Below, one piece after another: positions 47,837 to 58,865 of a stretch of 64,000 nucleotides of DNA. The position numbers and the translations under genes were made by a program. Within the stretch, counting starts at the first letter, position 1. Every line of letters begins with the position of its first letter. Below the pieces are notes generated by a model, which saw only the letters and a list, made by a program, of their open reading frames with translations, was not told where the DNA came from and searched no databases. The stretch is from assembly GCA_917880885.1 (NCBI GenBank), contig OU862928.1:43512962-43576961 (forward strand). The letters run 5' to 3'. The DNA is from Limnephilus marmoratus. Its lineage: Eukaryota > Arthropoda > Insecta > Trichoptera > Limnephilidae.

Positions 47837-50800
47837 TCAATTCATGATTGCTGAGGTAGTGGGGACAGTTTCAGCTGACTCCTCACTTCTAGACTTTACA
47901 ATGTCCTTAATGTGGTAATTACCAATATGTTTGCCAGATGCGACAGACAAGGAATATACTAAATCTGATATTTTTTTAAGAACCTTGGCCTTGACAAAAC
48001 GTGGTGCCAGTTTGGCGGAGAAGTATAGGGCTCCTTGGGAAAGTGTATTGTTCTTTCTCCAGACTATATCGCCGATATTAAAGGTGACATGTTTCCTACG
48101 TAAGTTGTATCTGTCCGCACTCTTTTGGTGGCCAGAAGCAGAGCATCGGTGACTTCGCTATAAATGGCAGACAATTCTTCCAAACGATGGGCATAGTCTG
48201 CGGTGGGGTTACTTGTAGAAGCAGTTGACGTAGGAAAATTTGTGTCCCAATGTAATGAACCGTGGACAACTTGTTCCATACCGTGTTTTAAAAAGAAAGG
48301 GGTGTAACCAGTGGTTAGGTTGACAGTATTATTCATGGCAGCTTGGATTTTATCTAAATTTTTACACCAAGTACGTTGATCTTTGTCAACTAAAATAGCC
48401 AGTGCTGTATTGATGGTTTGGTTGTAACGTTCGACGGTGTTATTTTGAGGAGTGTACAAGGTATTGTAATAAATATCCCTGATTCCGTATTTGGCAAGAA
48501 AATCTTTGAATTCTTGGGCAATAAATTGTTTTCCGTTATCAACTATTACGGTTCTGGGTGTTCCGTAGGGTATAAAGATGTGTTTTTCTAGGAGTTTAAT
48601 GATGGCGGACGCGTTGGCTCTTTTTAAAGGGAAGATCCAACAGAATTTGGTGAAGACGTCCACTACGCTAAGTATGTGCATGTGTCCAGCATAGCTTCGA
48701 GGGAGGGGTCCGATAAGGTCCATAGACAGCGATTGGAGGGGTCTGTCGGCACGTTTGGGTTTACCCATTAGGCCAGCAGGTGCTGCCGTGCTATGTTTAT
48801 AAGCTTTACATGTTTCACATTTAGAGATGTAATTGCGAACTTGCTTAAAAAGACCAGGCCAGTAATATTTCAAGGAAATCTTTTTGTACGTCTTGAAAGT
48901 ACCTGGATGTATGGAGTCGGGCGCGCTATGATTGTCGGTGATTGTTTGTTCCCTTTTTTCGAGAGGAACAACAAGTTTCCACGAGTAGTCTTTGAGGATA
49001 GATAGTGGGACCTTACAATTGCGGTATAGTTGTCCTTCTTTTATGATAAAATTAGGAAACTTTTGTTGGTTATTTTTACAACCTTCGAAGATTTTAAGAT
49101 ACCATTCGTCTTTTGTGGATGGAGAGGGGGCAGTTTAGTCAATATTTAGAGTGGCCAGTTCAATTCTTGAAAGAGCGTCTGGGACAATATTGTCCGCGCC
49201 TTTACGGTGAACAACATTAAAATTATATTGAGACAAACGAGAGGCCCATCGAGCGAGTCTACCGGAGGGATTACTTAAGGAGATCAACCATTTCAAACTA
49301 CTATGGTCTGTGACAACAGTAAATTTGCTACCGTCTATGTAACCGCGGAAATGGTGAACCGAATCCAATACAGCCAGTAACTCTTTTTCGGTAATTCCGT
49401 AGTTTTTCTTGTTTTTATTTAATGTGCGGTAAAAATAGGCTACGGGGTGTTCGCCGTCGGGGAATTCCTGAGTTAAAACTCCACCGATTCCAACATTAGA
49501 GGCATCCGTGTGAAGAGTAAAAGGGAGCGCAAAATCTGGACAATTTAGGACAGGAGCTGTTTGAAGGGCATTTTTTAAGGTTATAAACGCTTCTTCCGCT
49601 TCGGCAGCCCAACGGAAGTTGCTGACGCCTTTACGGATGCCGGTGATTTTATTTAGGGGGGCTGCAATAGTGGAGAAGTCTTTGATGAATCTTCTATAGT
49701 AACCTGTAAGTCCGAGGAAACCTTTGACTTCTTTCGCGTTTTTGGGTCGGGGGAAATTTGCCATGGCTTCTACCTTAGCGGGGTCTGTTCTTAGACCTTT
49801 TTCATCGACAATGAATCCCAAATAACGAAGGCGAGATTTACAAAACTCAGACTTATTTAAGTTGATGGTTAAACCAGCAAACTTAAGTTGTTGAAAAACT
49901 TTTTCCAGCATTAATAGGTTTTTTTCGAAGCTGTCGCTTACGATGATGAGATCTTCAAGGTAGCAAAATAGATTGTTATCAACTTTGGGGCCAAATAGTT
50001 TGTCCATTAGTCTTTGTAACTCGGCGGGGCTGTTCTTTAGACCAAAGGGTAATCTTTTAAAATGGAACATTCCCCTACCAGGTACAACGAAAGCAGTTTT
50101 TTCGCAAGATTCCTCGTCTAAGGGTATCTGCCAGAAAGCTTTGCTGAGATCGACAGAAGAGATGAACTTGGCGTTACGCAATTTGTCTAAGATTGCGTGG
50201 ACGTAAGGCAAGGGGTACGCGTCGGCTTCCGTGCAAGAGTTTAAACGCCTACTGTCGAGACAGAAACGTGCAGAGCCGTCTTTTTTAGAAACCAAGAGAG
50301 TTGGGTTGGTCCATGCACTCCTGCTGGGAACCACCACTCCCATTTTCAACATTTCGTCAAGTCCGTTTTCTAAAAGTTTAAGTTTTTGGGGGGCTAAGTT
50401 GTAATAACGTTGCTTGATTGGTGGGCCATTGGTTTTAATATGGTGTTCTACTAAGTTTGTTAAACCCAGTCCGCATTTTTCGAAAGATATTGATTCGAAT
50501 TTATTGACCATTTTTTTTAATTGGATGGCTTGGTTCGTGCTTAAATTTTCGTGAGGTATTATTGTATGAATTTCACTAATTTGAGCAGCTGCGGGGGCTT
50601 CACCAAGAGTATTAAATACTTGGGGAGCAACATTGAAAACTTTCCAGAAATCAACACCAAGGATGAAGTTCTGGGATATAGAGGGCACTATTAGAAAGTT
50701 AATTGTGAATATTTCATTGTTGCACTTAATTGGCAAGGCAAGAGCACCAATGACTGGTTGGGAAACATTATCCGCGGTTGTCAGGTGTGTCGATTGGGAA

Positions 50801-51056
50801 GAGGCTATAAAACCATTATTAACAAAAGGCAGGTGGGCGTTGTTGCCAAGGCAGCTAACAGATGCACCACTATCTAGTAGTCCGGAAAAGGGAACATTGT
50901 TAACAGAGAAAAGGGCATAAGGTCTTCCATCTTTAGCTTGTTTGCAACAAACTGAAGAAACGTTTAAGGTCTGGTTGAAATACTTAATGTGTGATAACCA
51001 ATCGGTCCATTCCTTAGACCTTGGTACAGAATGGGTATCCGAGAGGTTATGATTTA
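47837..51056 (-). pseudogene. Gyp2 pol: protease, RT, RNase H, integrase
   Basis: The frame starts by -1 shift at the gag stop. It contains the protease (GLLDSGASVSCLG at about 50845-50885), RT (FISSVDLSKAFWQIPL, LFCYLEDLIIVSDS), RNase H (LHTDASNVGIGGVLTQ, TEKELLAVLDSVHHF, TDHSSLKWLISL), an HHCC zinc part (DNHSAPDSIHPG, CETCKAYK), the D,D-E core (SMDLIGPLP, IVDNGKQFIA, NNTVERYNQ) and the GPY/F-type end (FNIGDIVWRKN, APRFVKAKVLKK). It has an in-frame TAA at 49135-49137 between RNase H and integrase and a one-base shift near 48135. The first RT catalytic Asp of YxDD is Glu (codon 49954-49956). Confidence 0.92.
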
Positions 51057-52202
51057 GTTTTTTGGCTTCCTCATGTAGAAATTCGGTGGGGGTTTGGAAA
51101 AGTCCACCTGAGGTTTGATATTTTTTGGGTCTTGTAGCCTTTCCATGTTGTGTCTTGATTTTTTGAAAGTTTCACGCAGATCGACGCGTGGGGGAGAACG
51201 GTCTCTAGAGCGGTGCCTCTTAAAGGTTTTGGGTTCCTTTGATTCCATTAGCTTGGCTTGTTTGAAACAAGTAGTGGCCAGGTGGCCTACTTTTTTGCAA
51301 AAGGAGCAAACTTTCCTATTGTCGAAATCTGGTTTCAATCCAGAGGAACGGCTTGGCACGACGACATTGTCTGACATAACTTTGGTGTGTTTTCTGTCTT
51401 GGTGAGATTCTAAGATGAGGCAGACTTCGTTTAGATGAGCCAAGGACAGAATCCTTTGTGAGGTGATAATGTTTTCGTATTTATTTAGAAGGCCATCGGT
51501 TATGACTGGCAATAATTCAGCTTCCGGAACTGGATGTGAAAGCTTAATATTGATAGACTCGGCCCTTTCTATGAACGTTGCCACTGGTTCGTTTACTAAT
51601 TGTTTAATGGCTAGTAACGATAATTTAATTCGGTGCTGGGCCTCCGTTTTTCCAAAGCTAGAGATTAGAGCTGATCTGAGCATACTCCAGTCTTTGCACT
51701 TAAATTTTTGGATGCGGTGCCATGATATCAGTTCTGGAGAGATGAGTTCTATAAAGTATTTGTGTAGAATATCTAATGGGATATTCTTGATTGTGGCCGT
51801 TTCTTCAATTCGGTCAATGAAATCCAGTACATTAGAAACACCGTTATATTTGATTTTCCAAGAGGAAAGGTCGTAAGTTTTTTCTTGTGTCGAGGTGGGT
51901 GTTACATCTTGCTTTATTACAACATGTGTCTCGAGTTCTTTGTTAAAAACAGGATTCTCCAAAACTTGGGTAGAGGTTCATGAATTACTTTCGTTTGAAG
52001 GTGTGAGGTTTATTCTTTTAATGTACCTTTTGTTGAATAAAAGCGCATATGCCTTCAATGTAGATATAGGCTTGTTCACTAGAGGGAGTCCTCTATCTTT
52101 AAGAGCAGCTTGTAAGTGAGCTTTGGATAAACTGTGCACATTGGGAATAAAGCCCAAGTGTGATGACATGGCTGATTGATTTGCCTGCATTGTGGGGTTC
52201 AA
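51054..52202 (-). pseudogene. Gyp2 gag, one in-frame stop
   Basis: The frame begins at Met 52202 and ends at TAA 51054-51056. A TGA at 51978-51980 divides it, but the frame is the same on both sides (383 codons in all). The N-terminal piece includes LSKAHLQAALKDRGLP, which resembles a SAP DNA-binding motif. The middle is the capsid-like region (WKIKYNGVSNVLDFIDRIEE, SLLAIKQLVNEPVATFIERA). The end has one CCHC knuckle (CSFCKKVGHLATTC) and a basic tail rich in Arg/Ser (RHRSRDRSPPR). Confidence 0.88.
51057..51063 (-). promoter_or_regulatory. Gyp2 gag-pol -1 ribosomal frameshift heptamer
   Basis: On the minus strand the last gag codons are CCA AAA AAC TAA. They contain A AAA AAC, a classic X XXY YYZ slippery heptamer in the right phase. 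A -1 shift here enters the pol frame, which stays open through protease and RT. A possible stem (CCAAGGTC pairing with GACC..TTGG) begins about 33 nt downstream, farther than the usual 5-9 nt spacer. Confidence 0.75.
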
Positions 52203-53709
52203 AGGAAAGAAAATAAAATTTTATAAGTCCTGAGTTCTGGAAAAAAAATGGCCAGGGATTGCCCTGGGGGGAAAGGTTTTTTACTTTTCACAAAACACTT
52301 TTCGAAAACTAGGCGAAAATTTATAAGTATTGTGTCCATTCAATAAAATTTGCCCAGGGGTTTCCTTTAGTAAAACGTAAAATTGGTTTTTTGTGAGGCA
52401 CTTTCCACTTGGTCTTCACTGATTGGCACTCCTTTGTATTGGAGGTATCGCTGGCGAACGCTGTGATCCAAACTTCAATTTGATGTATACGACACCAGAA
52501 TTCATGGTCAAGGCAGAAAAAAAATTGGCGTGGACTGACCTTAGGGGGAACACTTTTTTATTTATCACAAAGCACTTTTGGAAATTCGGTGAAATTCACA
52601 AGTATTAAACTGATTTTTCAAAAATTTGGCCAGGACGGGTCTTTAGAAAAAAGGATTTCTATTTTTTAACGAACACTTTCCACTGTAGAAATGCATTGAA
52701 ACTCTGAGAAGGCACTTTTCTAGAAACAATTCATTAATTCCAAAAGGAAATATTTATATGGGAATTTATTAGATTATGCTCTAAAAGTTATATTATTAAT
52801 TTATGAAAATTAATCACGAACTGTATTATTAGGTTGGAAAGAACTTTTCTTTAGAAAAAACATTATTCACTGCAGTAATTGTAAATTGTCACTTTTATTT
52901 CGCACTATTATCACTGGTGTTTTGCTGAAAAAAAAAGGGCAGGAAAAAACACTGTACCTGAATAAACAATGTGGAAAGGAATGTTATTAATTTGTCCATT
53001 TAATAGAATTATAGTCAGTGTAATTTTTGAAAAACACTCTGACCGGGGCGTTCGGTATATTGTGCATGGAAAAAGGGACAAAATGTTTCTTCACAAAACA
53101 CTGAGTTCCGTTTCCAACGTATTTGGTTATAACTGCCCGTACGACGTCATGCTGAAATCCAAATGTAGGTGCACAGTTTCAAATTGGTTTGAATATAAAC
53201 AAAATATTTTATTATAAATTAGTGTTTGCATTCGATATGTGTGTCCGGTTGGCAACAGCTATTCGTCCCTAGGTATCGTGTTACGAGGTGCGCGCGCACG
53301 TGAAATGCGCGGGAATCTTGTTGTTATGCCGGGCTTCGCATAGCGAGCGATGTTTTGTTACTAAGCGCGCGAAATCACCGCCGTTTTCTTGTATGGATCG
53401 CTGATGCAATGGCCGCCGTGTCAATTTGTGGTGGCTTTCACCCCAAAATTGTAATAAGGACTTGTTTCAAGACACGGGCTTACTGCGGTTTTTTGCAAAA
53501 CCTCAGCAAATCACAATGACAGGTTTAAAATCGTGACCGTACTTTCACAATATGGATTTCTGGGACATAAAACAAGTATGGCATAGCATTCTTAACGTTT
53601 TTGAAAAAGAAAAAAATTTTGGGGAAGGCTCGGGAGACATCCCGCAGAGCAATTGAGAGGGGAAAAAAAATTCGAAAAAAAACTTCCTGTACCCACGTTG
53701 GTGCGTCAG
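52203..53709 (-). other. Gyp2 5' leader
   Basis: This is about 1.5 kb of non-coding sequence between the 5' LTR and gag. The part at 52240-52700 consists of two or three diverged copies of a unit with GGCCAGGG, a G-run followed by AAA, CACTTTTCGAAA or CACTTTTGGAAA, and ATAAGTATT/ACAAGTATT. The part at 53260-53460 is GC-richer and contains GTGCGCGCGCACGTG. The primer-binding site could not be assigned with confidence. Confidence 0.55.
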
Positions 53710-54463
53710 TGGTACGTTGGGGCCTGTGGTGCGTTTGGGCTACAACACACGTGGGGCCTGGGGTAGGCGCGGTGTGTACCCCCAACAATATCGTCTCAAC
53801 ATGCCTGAGGCTAGCAAAATCGGAAAAAGCATATGAGATCTCTCTATTCAGAGCGGAGGCCGCCGGTAGGCTATCAGGTAAGCTCCATCTCTCAATATAC
53901 AGTGCGGGGCGTCGCCCTGGGTACCTCCACCGTAGCGGAATAACAACAGTTAATAGAGGAAAAGGTCATATATTGTAGAATCAACAGGTACAAACCATTA
54001 CAGTAATCACAGGGGTCAACAATGTAGTATGAACACAATGACAATGACCTAGCTGAACTTTAGAACTAACATGATCTCTCAATTTCGTCATCCCGGGTGG
54101 GTTTCGCGAGGCAATCACTAACACAGCGAATAGACACATTATTAAAGAGGGAATACGGCAATGCAGTCACTTACAGGGTGGTGTGAGAGGCGTGTTCGAC
54201 TCGGCAACGAACTCTGATGTTCCAGTCCTCGAATACATGGTTACAACACGTGTCTGGCGCCATTGTTCCACGAGATTCTACCGTCGGTCGTATGGAGCGA
54301 GCGGCACACAGCGGCACGTGCTCGGTGCTCTGAGGCTGGGCGCTGACTGTGGGGCTCGAACGCGTATCGCCGCTTTGCTGTTCCGAGCGGCCGGAAACAC
54401 TGCGGCGCGCGAGTCATAAAGTAACTCTTTAATATTGTCAAACCGAAAATGCGCTCCGTAACA
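53710..54463 (-). repeat. Gyp2 5' LTR
   Basis: This is the 754-bp partner of 42807-43559, followed by the CTGG duplication and by the rest of the split RepC copy. The promoter of the element should lie here on the minus strand. Confidence 0.95.
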
Positions 54464-54660
54464 CTGGCTACAGACGGCCCCAGCTGGGAGTCTTGTTAGG
54501 CATTCATATAAAAAAATGCGATCTTCGGGGATGCTTTGTTGATGGTCATTTTAAATAAACGAAGAATAGGAATTTCTGAGAAGTGAAAGAATATAAGGGC
54601 TTTGTGGGATTAGAGGGAGTTATTTTCATTACATTAGCTCCACACAGGAATTAAATTTTA
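54464..54660 (-). repeat. Rest of split RepC copy, then a decayed family D tail
   Basis: CTGGCTACAGACGG and CAGCTGGGAGTCTTGTTAGG complete the RepC copy that Gyp2 interrupts. From about 54515 the sequence resembles a worn family D 3' part, with one hairpin arm (TTAGCTCCACACAGG at 54643-54657). Confidence 0.65.
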
Positions 54661-54749
54661 TAAAAACATTCAATTCAACTAGAAATAGGTAAAGAGAAGA
54701 GTTTAAATTTCTTAGATTTGAATTTAACATTAATCATCATCATCATTAC

Positions 54750-55022
54750 ATAGTATAAAATGAAGTCGCTCAAAATGTATGTGCGCGTTAATCTTTTAAA
54801 CTACGCAACGGATTTTCATACGATTTTCACCAATAGATAGAGTGATTCAAGAGGAAGGTTTATATGTATAATACATGCTTATTTTAGTAGAGAGAAGCCG
54901 AGAAATTCAAAAATTCAATTCAGGCGGCGGGCAGCTGTCAAGCGGGTGGTGTGGATTTTATAAAGGTTGGGTAATAGCGTTGTGTTTCGTTAGCCACAGC
55001 AACGTGTGGCCGGGTCTGCTAG
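54750..55022 (+). mobile_element. Helitron-like element (copy H, short form)
   Basis: It starts ATAGTATAAAATGAAGTCGC after an ATC run and ends GCAACGTGTGGCCGGGTCTG then CTAG followed by T. It is about 95 percent identical to both ends of copy G. There is no coding capacity. Confidence 0.78.
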
Positions 55023-55085
55023 TTTGAATATAAAGCGAAGTGTTTTCTGTATCTAATGCCGTTTCTATCACATTTCTGACAGTAA

Positions 55086-55204
55086 CAAGGGCGGATCCAG
55101 CTTTGGCGCCAGGGGGGGGTCACATAGTCGTGGTCAAGTCACAAGAAGTTATAATTTAATTTTGATTATGACCCCCATGACCCCCCTCCCTGGATCCACC
55201 CTTG
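55086..55204. mobile_element. hAT-like MITE (119 bp)
   Basis: Termini CAAGGGCGGATCCA and TGGATCCACCCTTG are inverted repeats with one mismatch. The flanks GACAGTAA (55078-55085) and GATAGTAA (55205-55212) match at 7 of 8 positions, the target-duplication length of hAT elements. The interior has inverted runs of G and C. Confidence 0.75.
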
Positions 55205-55260
55205 GATAGTAATATGAAAACAATTATTCCTATGAGACATTTTTTTTTTTTTTTTACAGT

Positions 55261-55530
55261 GAATACCTCACAAGAATCTAAACTGCTCCCGTCTGGAGCC
55301 AGTGAGACTATGGCATCCCCAACTGGGGTATGTTGTGAGGCTGAAGGTAGTGGGGAGGGGAAGGAGGTGGGGAAGAGGAAGGTTGGGAAGTACCTGGCTA
55401 TTCAGATCTGGTCACTAAACACGGCTAAAGCCATTTTCAAGCAACGTTTCAATTCTGAATGGTGGTCTTACACCAGGGCGATACTGATAGTATCTTCCAC
55501 TCTGGAACATGCCGCAAATATACTATATGA
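55261..55530 (+). repeat. RepC copy
   Basis: A nearly full-length copy from GAATACCTCACAAGAATC to GAACATGCCGCAAATATACTA. It preserves the CCAGTGAGACTATGG block that is the Gyp2 target in the other copy. Its open frame (from 55202) is not conserved among copies. Confidence 0.8.
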
Positions 55531-55534
55531 GTAT

Positions 55535-57136
55535 TTCTCAAAAAAAGTGTACATTTTGGAAAAATAAAGTGTGCCTAGAAACATTTAAAAAATTACACAT
55601 GTTTTTAATTAATCATACAAAAAAAATGTGCACCATTTTGTAGAATAAATATTAGGCTTTAAAATAACGAACAATAAACATTACAATTGTGTTAATTCGC
55701 AAATATATATATATTTTAAAAAATAACGATTTTTACCTTTCATACAAAATAAAATTGCCACCCTACCTACTTCATGTGTTTATACTTCATAAAATGCGAT
55801 AATAATGTTATAATATATAAATTTTTGCAAGTTTTAGGGTCTTAATTAACCCTCCCGTTGCTGAAAGGGGTTCCCATAATTTATAAATTTACTATTCTCC
55901 ATTTAGAATTTTTAATAGAGACTTTACGATTTTGATATTTTTTGTATTCTAGCAAAACCGATAAACACATATTCGGCCATTAAAAAAAATATAAAATTGT
56001 CCTAGATTAAAGCGTAAAAAAATATTTTGTTACTGTGTAGGTATCATTCCTTGCCTTGTATGATATTTCTTGTTCGCTCGAACCACATCTACGACAAAAT
56101 AAATTATGAGAAATGCTCCATCTCTCTCCCGCATTAGTTAGCTTATGGCTATAGTTCCCTGTTCTACTCTCACCTCGCCAATTTACGGCATCTCTTTCCC
56201 ACGCACTACATCGAACGCTGCATAAGGGTGTCACGACATAGTGTCCTTTACCTAAACCATCGCCGGTCTGGCTGACCCAACCAGCTGTATTTATTGGGGT
56301 TTAGCTACAGTGCGTGTCGAAACACTAAAGCGGGCGGTAAAAAAATAATTTGAATATTGAAAAGTTTGAAGTGCGGTTTTTGGGGTATATCGTTCCATTC
56401 TTGTGATATTGCCTTTCAATAACTGTGTTCATAATGACAAGGAGGGGGTCTAACTGATGAAGAATTATTGAATTATAGATAACGTTCGATCCACAAAATG
56501 TAGGCATTCAAGACAGAAATATCAACTAACTCCATATATATTCGAAATAGTCATCTCCTGTTTGCCCTTACACATGGATATTGTATCACCGGTGGTGTCA
56601 ACTATCGGGAGGTGACAATTCCTCCCTTTGTTTTGTTGTAATGTAAGATAATATCGGGTATCTCCATAAAATAATTGTGTCATCTATGACAATAATGTAA
56701 TTTTTTTCGTGAATCCAAATATTGTTGACAGTTCTTCCTTTTTTTATTACTACCTATGCACTTATTCATCCATTTCTCTCAAATAATTTTATACTAAAAA
56801 TAATTTAAAATATAACAATCTATGTATGTACCTTCACAGTTTAAAAAATCAATAAAAGTTGGGTTACTTTGTTTGAATTTTATAAGATATAATTTATCAA
56901 CAAAATGCGAGAGGTTAGCGACAGGCAATTATTATGTTTATTATTAGAATTTCCCACCATAGTTGGAAGGGTATTCCGAGTAATTGATAATAATTAGTGG
57001 CAGAAGGGTATTTTTAAAATGGACCGTTAAAAATAACATCAAGGCAATGCAAATAACATGAATATAATGACATTTGGGAAATAACTCATTAATAGTTTAT
57101 TCTCTTGTACCTATAACAAGTATTATTATTTTCCAG
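55535..57136. other. No gene recognised
   Basis: This is AT-rich sequence. A minus-strand 75-codon frame at 56007-56234 has an unusual Cys/Trp/Arg content (WERDAVNWRGESRTG, FCRRCGSS) but no family I know; it lies next to a locally GC-richer block (56090-56300) that may be an old repeat. Confidence 0.4.
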
Positions 57137-57564
57137 ATATTCATGGATTCCTAGGAGCATTACTTGCATATCATTGCTCTGGTACTGCCTTCTCAGAAAT
57201 TTATAATGATTATTGCGGAACATGGAACTTTACTAACATTTTTCCCGTTTCATGTAAGCGGCACTTTAGGGGGTTATTTAAATTGTTTTATCTCAAAATG
57301 GGGTACACAATAATTATTTTTAGATTTTTACAGGCTCAATTGTTCGATTTATAAAACAGTTTAAAACCGTTCTTCAACTAGTTTCTAGTGTAGGTAATTT
57401 TATATAGCGTACGTTCACTTATAATAAATGATCTTTTATTTAAAGTGTTCTACTTCTTTCTTTTAAACCACTGTATAGTTATTGTAATTAACAGTATTTG
57501 ATTCTTTGCATTTCTTTTATGTGTTACTTTGCCCTTCTTAGACCTTGCTAAATATCTGTTTTAG
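57137..57564 (+). CDS. Candidate last three exons of an unidentified host gene
   Basis: Three short segments have good splice signals and matching phases: 57137-57253 (acceptor TTTTCCAG, donor GTAAGC), 57334-57393 (acceptor TTTTACAG, donor GTAATT) and 57542-57564 (acceptor CTTCTTAG, stop TAG), followed by AATAAA at 57576. The first encodes IHGFLGALLAYHC, EIYNDYCGTWNFT and NIFPVS; the joined end is SSVDLAKYLF. The HG-x-LGALL...NIFP pattern loosely recalls Rh-type ammonium transporters, but the C-terminal part does not fit. No upstream exon was found, so it could be a gene remnant or chance. Confidence 0.35.
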
Positions 57565-57599
57565 AAGATGATTCAAATAAATAATAAATATAATATTTT

Positions 57600-58865
57600 A
57601 TTATTATATGCTGAATTTAAATAAATGATTAAATTGTTAAGTTTTTAAGTAATTGTTGTGATACCGACAAATTTGTATGTATATCTTGCGTAGTTTAATG
57701 TTTTATAATTTTTGATATCTGTTTTTTTGATATTTTCTTATGTATGTAAATCAAATACCATACCCCAAATAAAATTTAAATAAAAATCGATGTTTAGTTT
57801 TTAATTTAATTTTTGTTATTTTGGAACCACCCGGTTACAATTCGCTCCGTCACACTGGCCTGCCGGCAGGTACCAAAGTACCGACTAGGAAGCTAGTCAA
57901 AGCCGTCATGGCCGGAGCGTTTGTTGATGAATGATTTTATATAAAATTATCTAAATAGTTTTAATATTATGAAATTAACTGTATAATAATATTTTTTAAC
58001 GGAAATACATTAAACATGTAGGCCATAAGAGTAATTTTCCATCAAACTTATGAATAACTGGGAAAAAAGGCATTGAAATGATAAAATCCCTGGGGTTGTA
58101 GCGTCACCCCTCATGGTACCCAACGTTTTGTTTTTCATGTTGGCATGCCGAAGGTTAAACGTAGTTTCTGTACAAAGTAATTTTTTTATGGGGTTTCATA
58201 GTAAATTAATAATTTATGCACAAAAATGAAAATGAGACATAGTCATTTACTTTTTAGTTACTACTCTTTAGTTACGTTTTATTTCTACTTCTACCGTAAT
58301 TTCTGAACCCATTTGTTAAATTTTACAAGGGCAACACTAGCTTCTTTCTGGTTGGTTGTTGATCTGACGTCTCCGTCATAACATTAATTGTTTAAATCAG
58401 TAACAACGTGTTTCTTTAATGGGACTACAATTTCGTAACAGGAAATATTAAAGCCTTTTTTGACAAAACGGTAAGTCTTTTTTTAATAATCTTTTTGTAA
58501 TACGTGCGGTATGAAAATTTCTAAGCTTACATATGTACAGTTTAAAATTTTATCAAACCATTGACTTTTTATAACCCCATTTTGTCTAATTCTTCTTACA
58601 ATTTCGTAACTTTTATTAGGAATTTCGTAACGTAACGAAAAAGTACAATATAAAGCTGAGTGTATACAGTTACAACCTGATTTTTATTTTATTTATTATA
58701 AAGACATAGTAATACAATATGACAGAAAAAATAAAAATATTTTATCGAAAAAAGAAAAGTCCCAATAAACTATTTTTAAGTAGTTTGTCAATGGGTGCTT
58801 TTACTTTGAAGATATAAATAAACTTATTTTACTTTATTATGCAGTTAGAATTTTTTGTGTCAGAG
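57600..58865. other. No gene recognised
   Basis: AT-rich sequence. A GC-rich island at 57830-57930 holds several small palindromes (CCTGCCGGCAGG, GGTACCAAAGTACC, ACTAGGAAGCTAGT). ATTTCGTAAC occurs at about 58430, 58602 and 58621 and again near 61447 and 61461. Confidence 0.4.

Larger units (their letters stand above)
42807..54463 (-). mobile_element. Gyp2, an 11.7-kb Ty3/Gypsy LTR retrotransposon
   Basis: The 3' LTR (42807-43559) and 5' LTR (53710-54463) differ at about a dozen positions (roughly 1.5 percent by eye). The 4-bp target duplication CTGG lies at 42803-42806 and 54464-54467. Reading on the minus strand, the order is 5' LTR, 1.5-kb leader, gag, -1 frameshift site, pol (protease, RT, RNase H, integrase), a 4.3-kb non-coding region with a tandem array, a polypurine tract and the 3' LTR. 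A few breaks (two in-frame stops, one frameshift, a changed RT active-site residue) make this copy inactive. Confidence 0.95.

Noticed and set aside
54183..54419. ORFs repeated at 43280-43528 and 54183-54419
   Set aside because: They are duplicated because they lie in the two Gyp2 LTRs and they change frame between copies.
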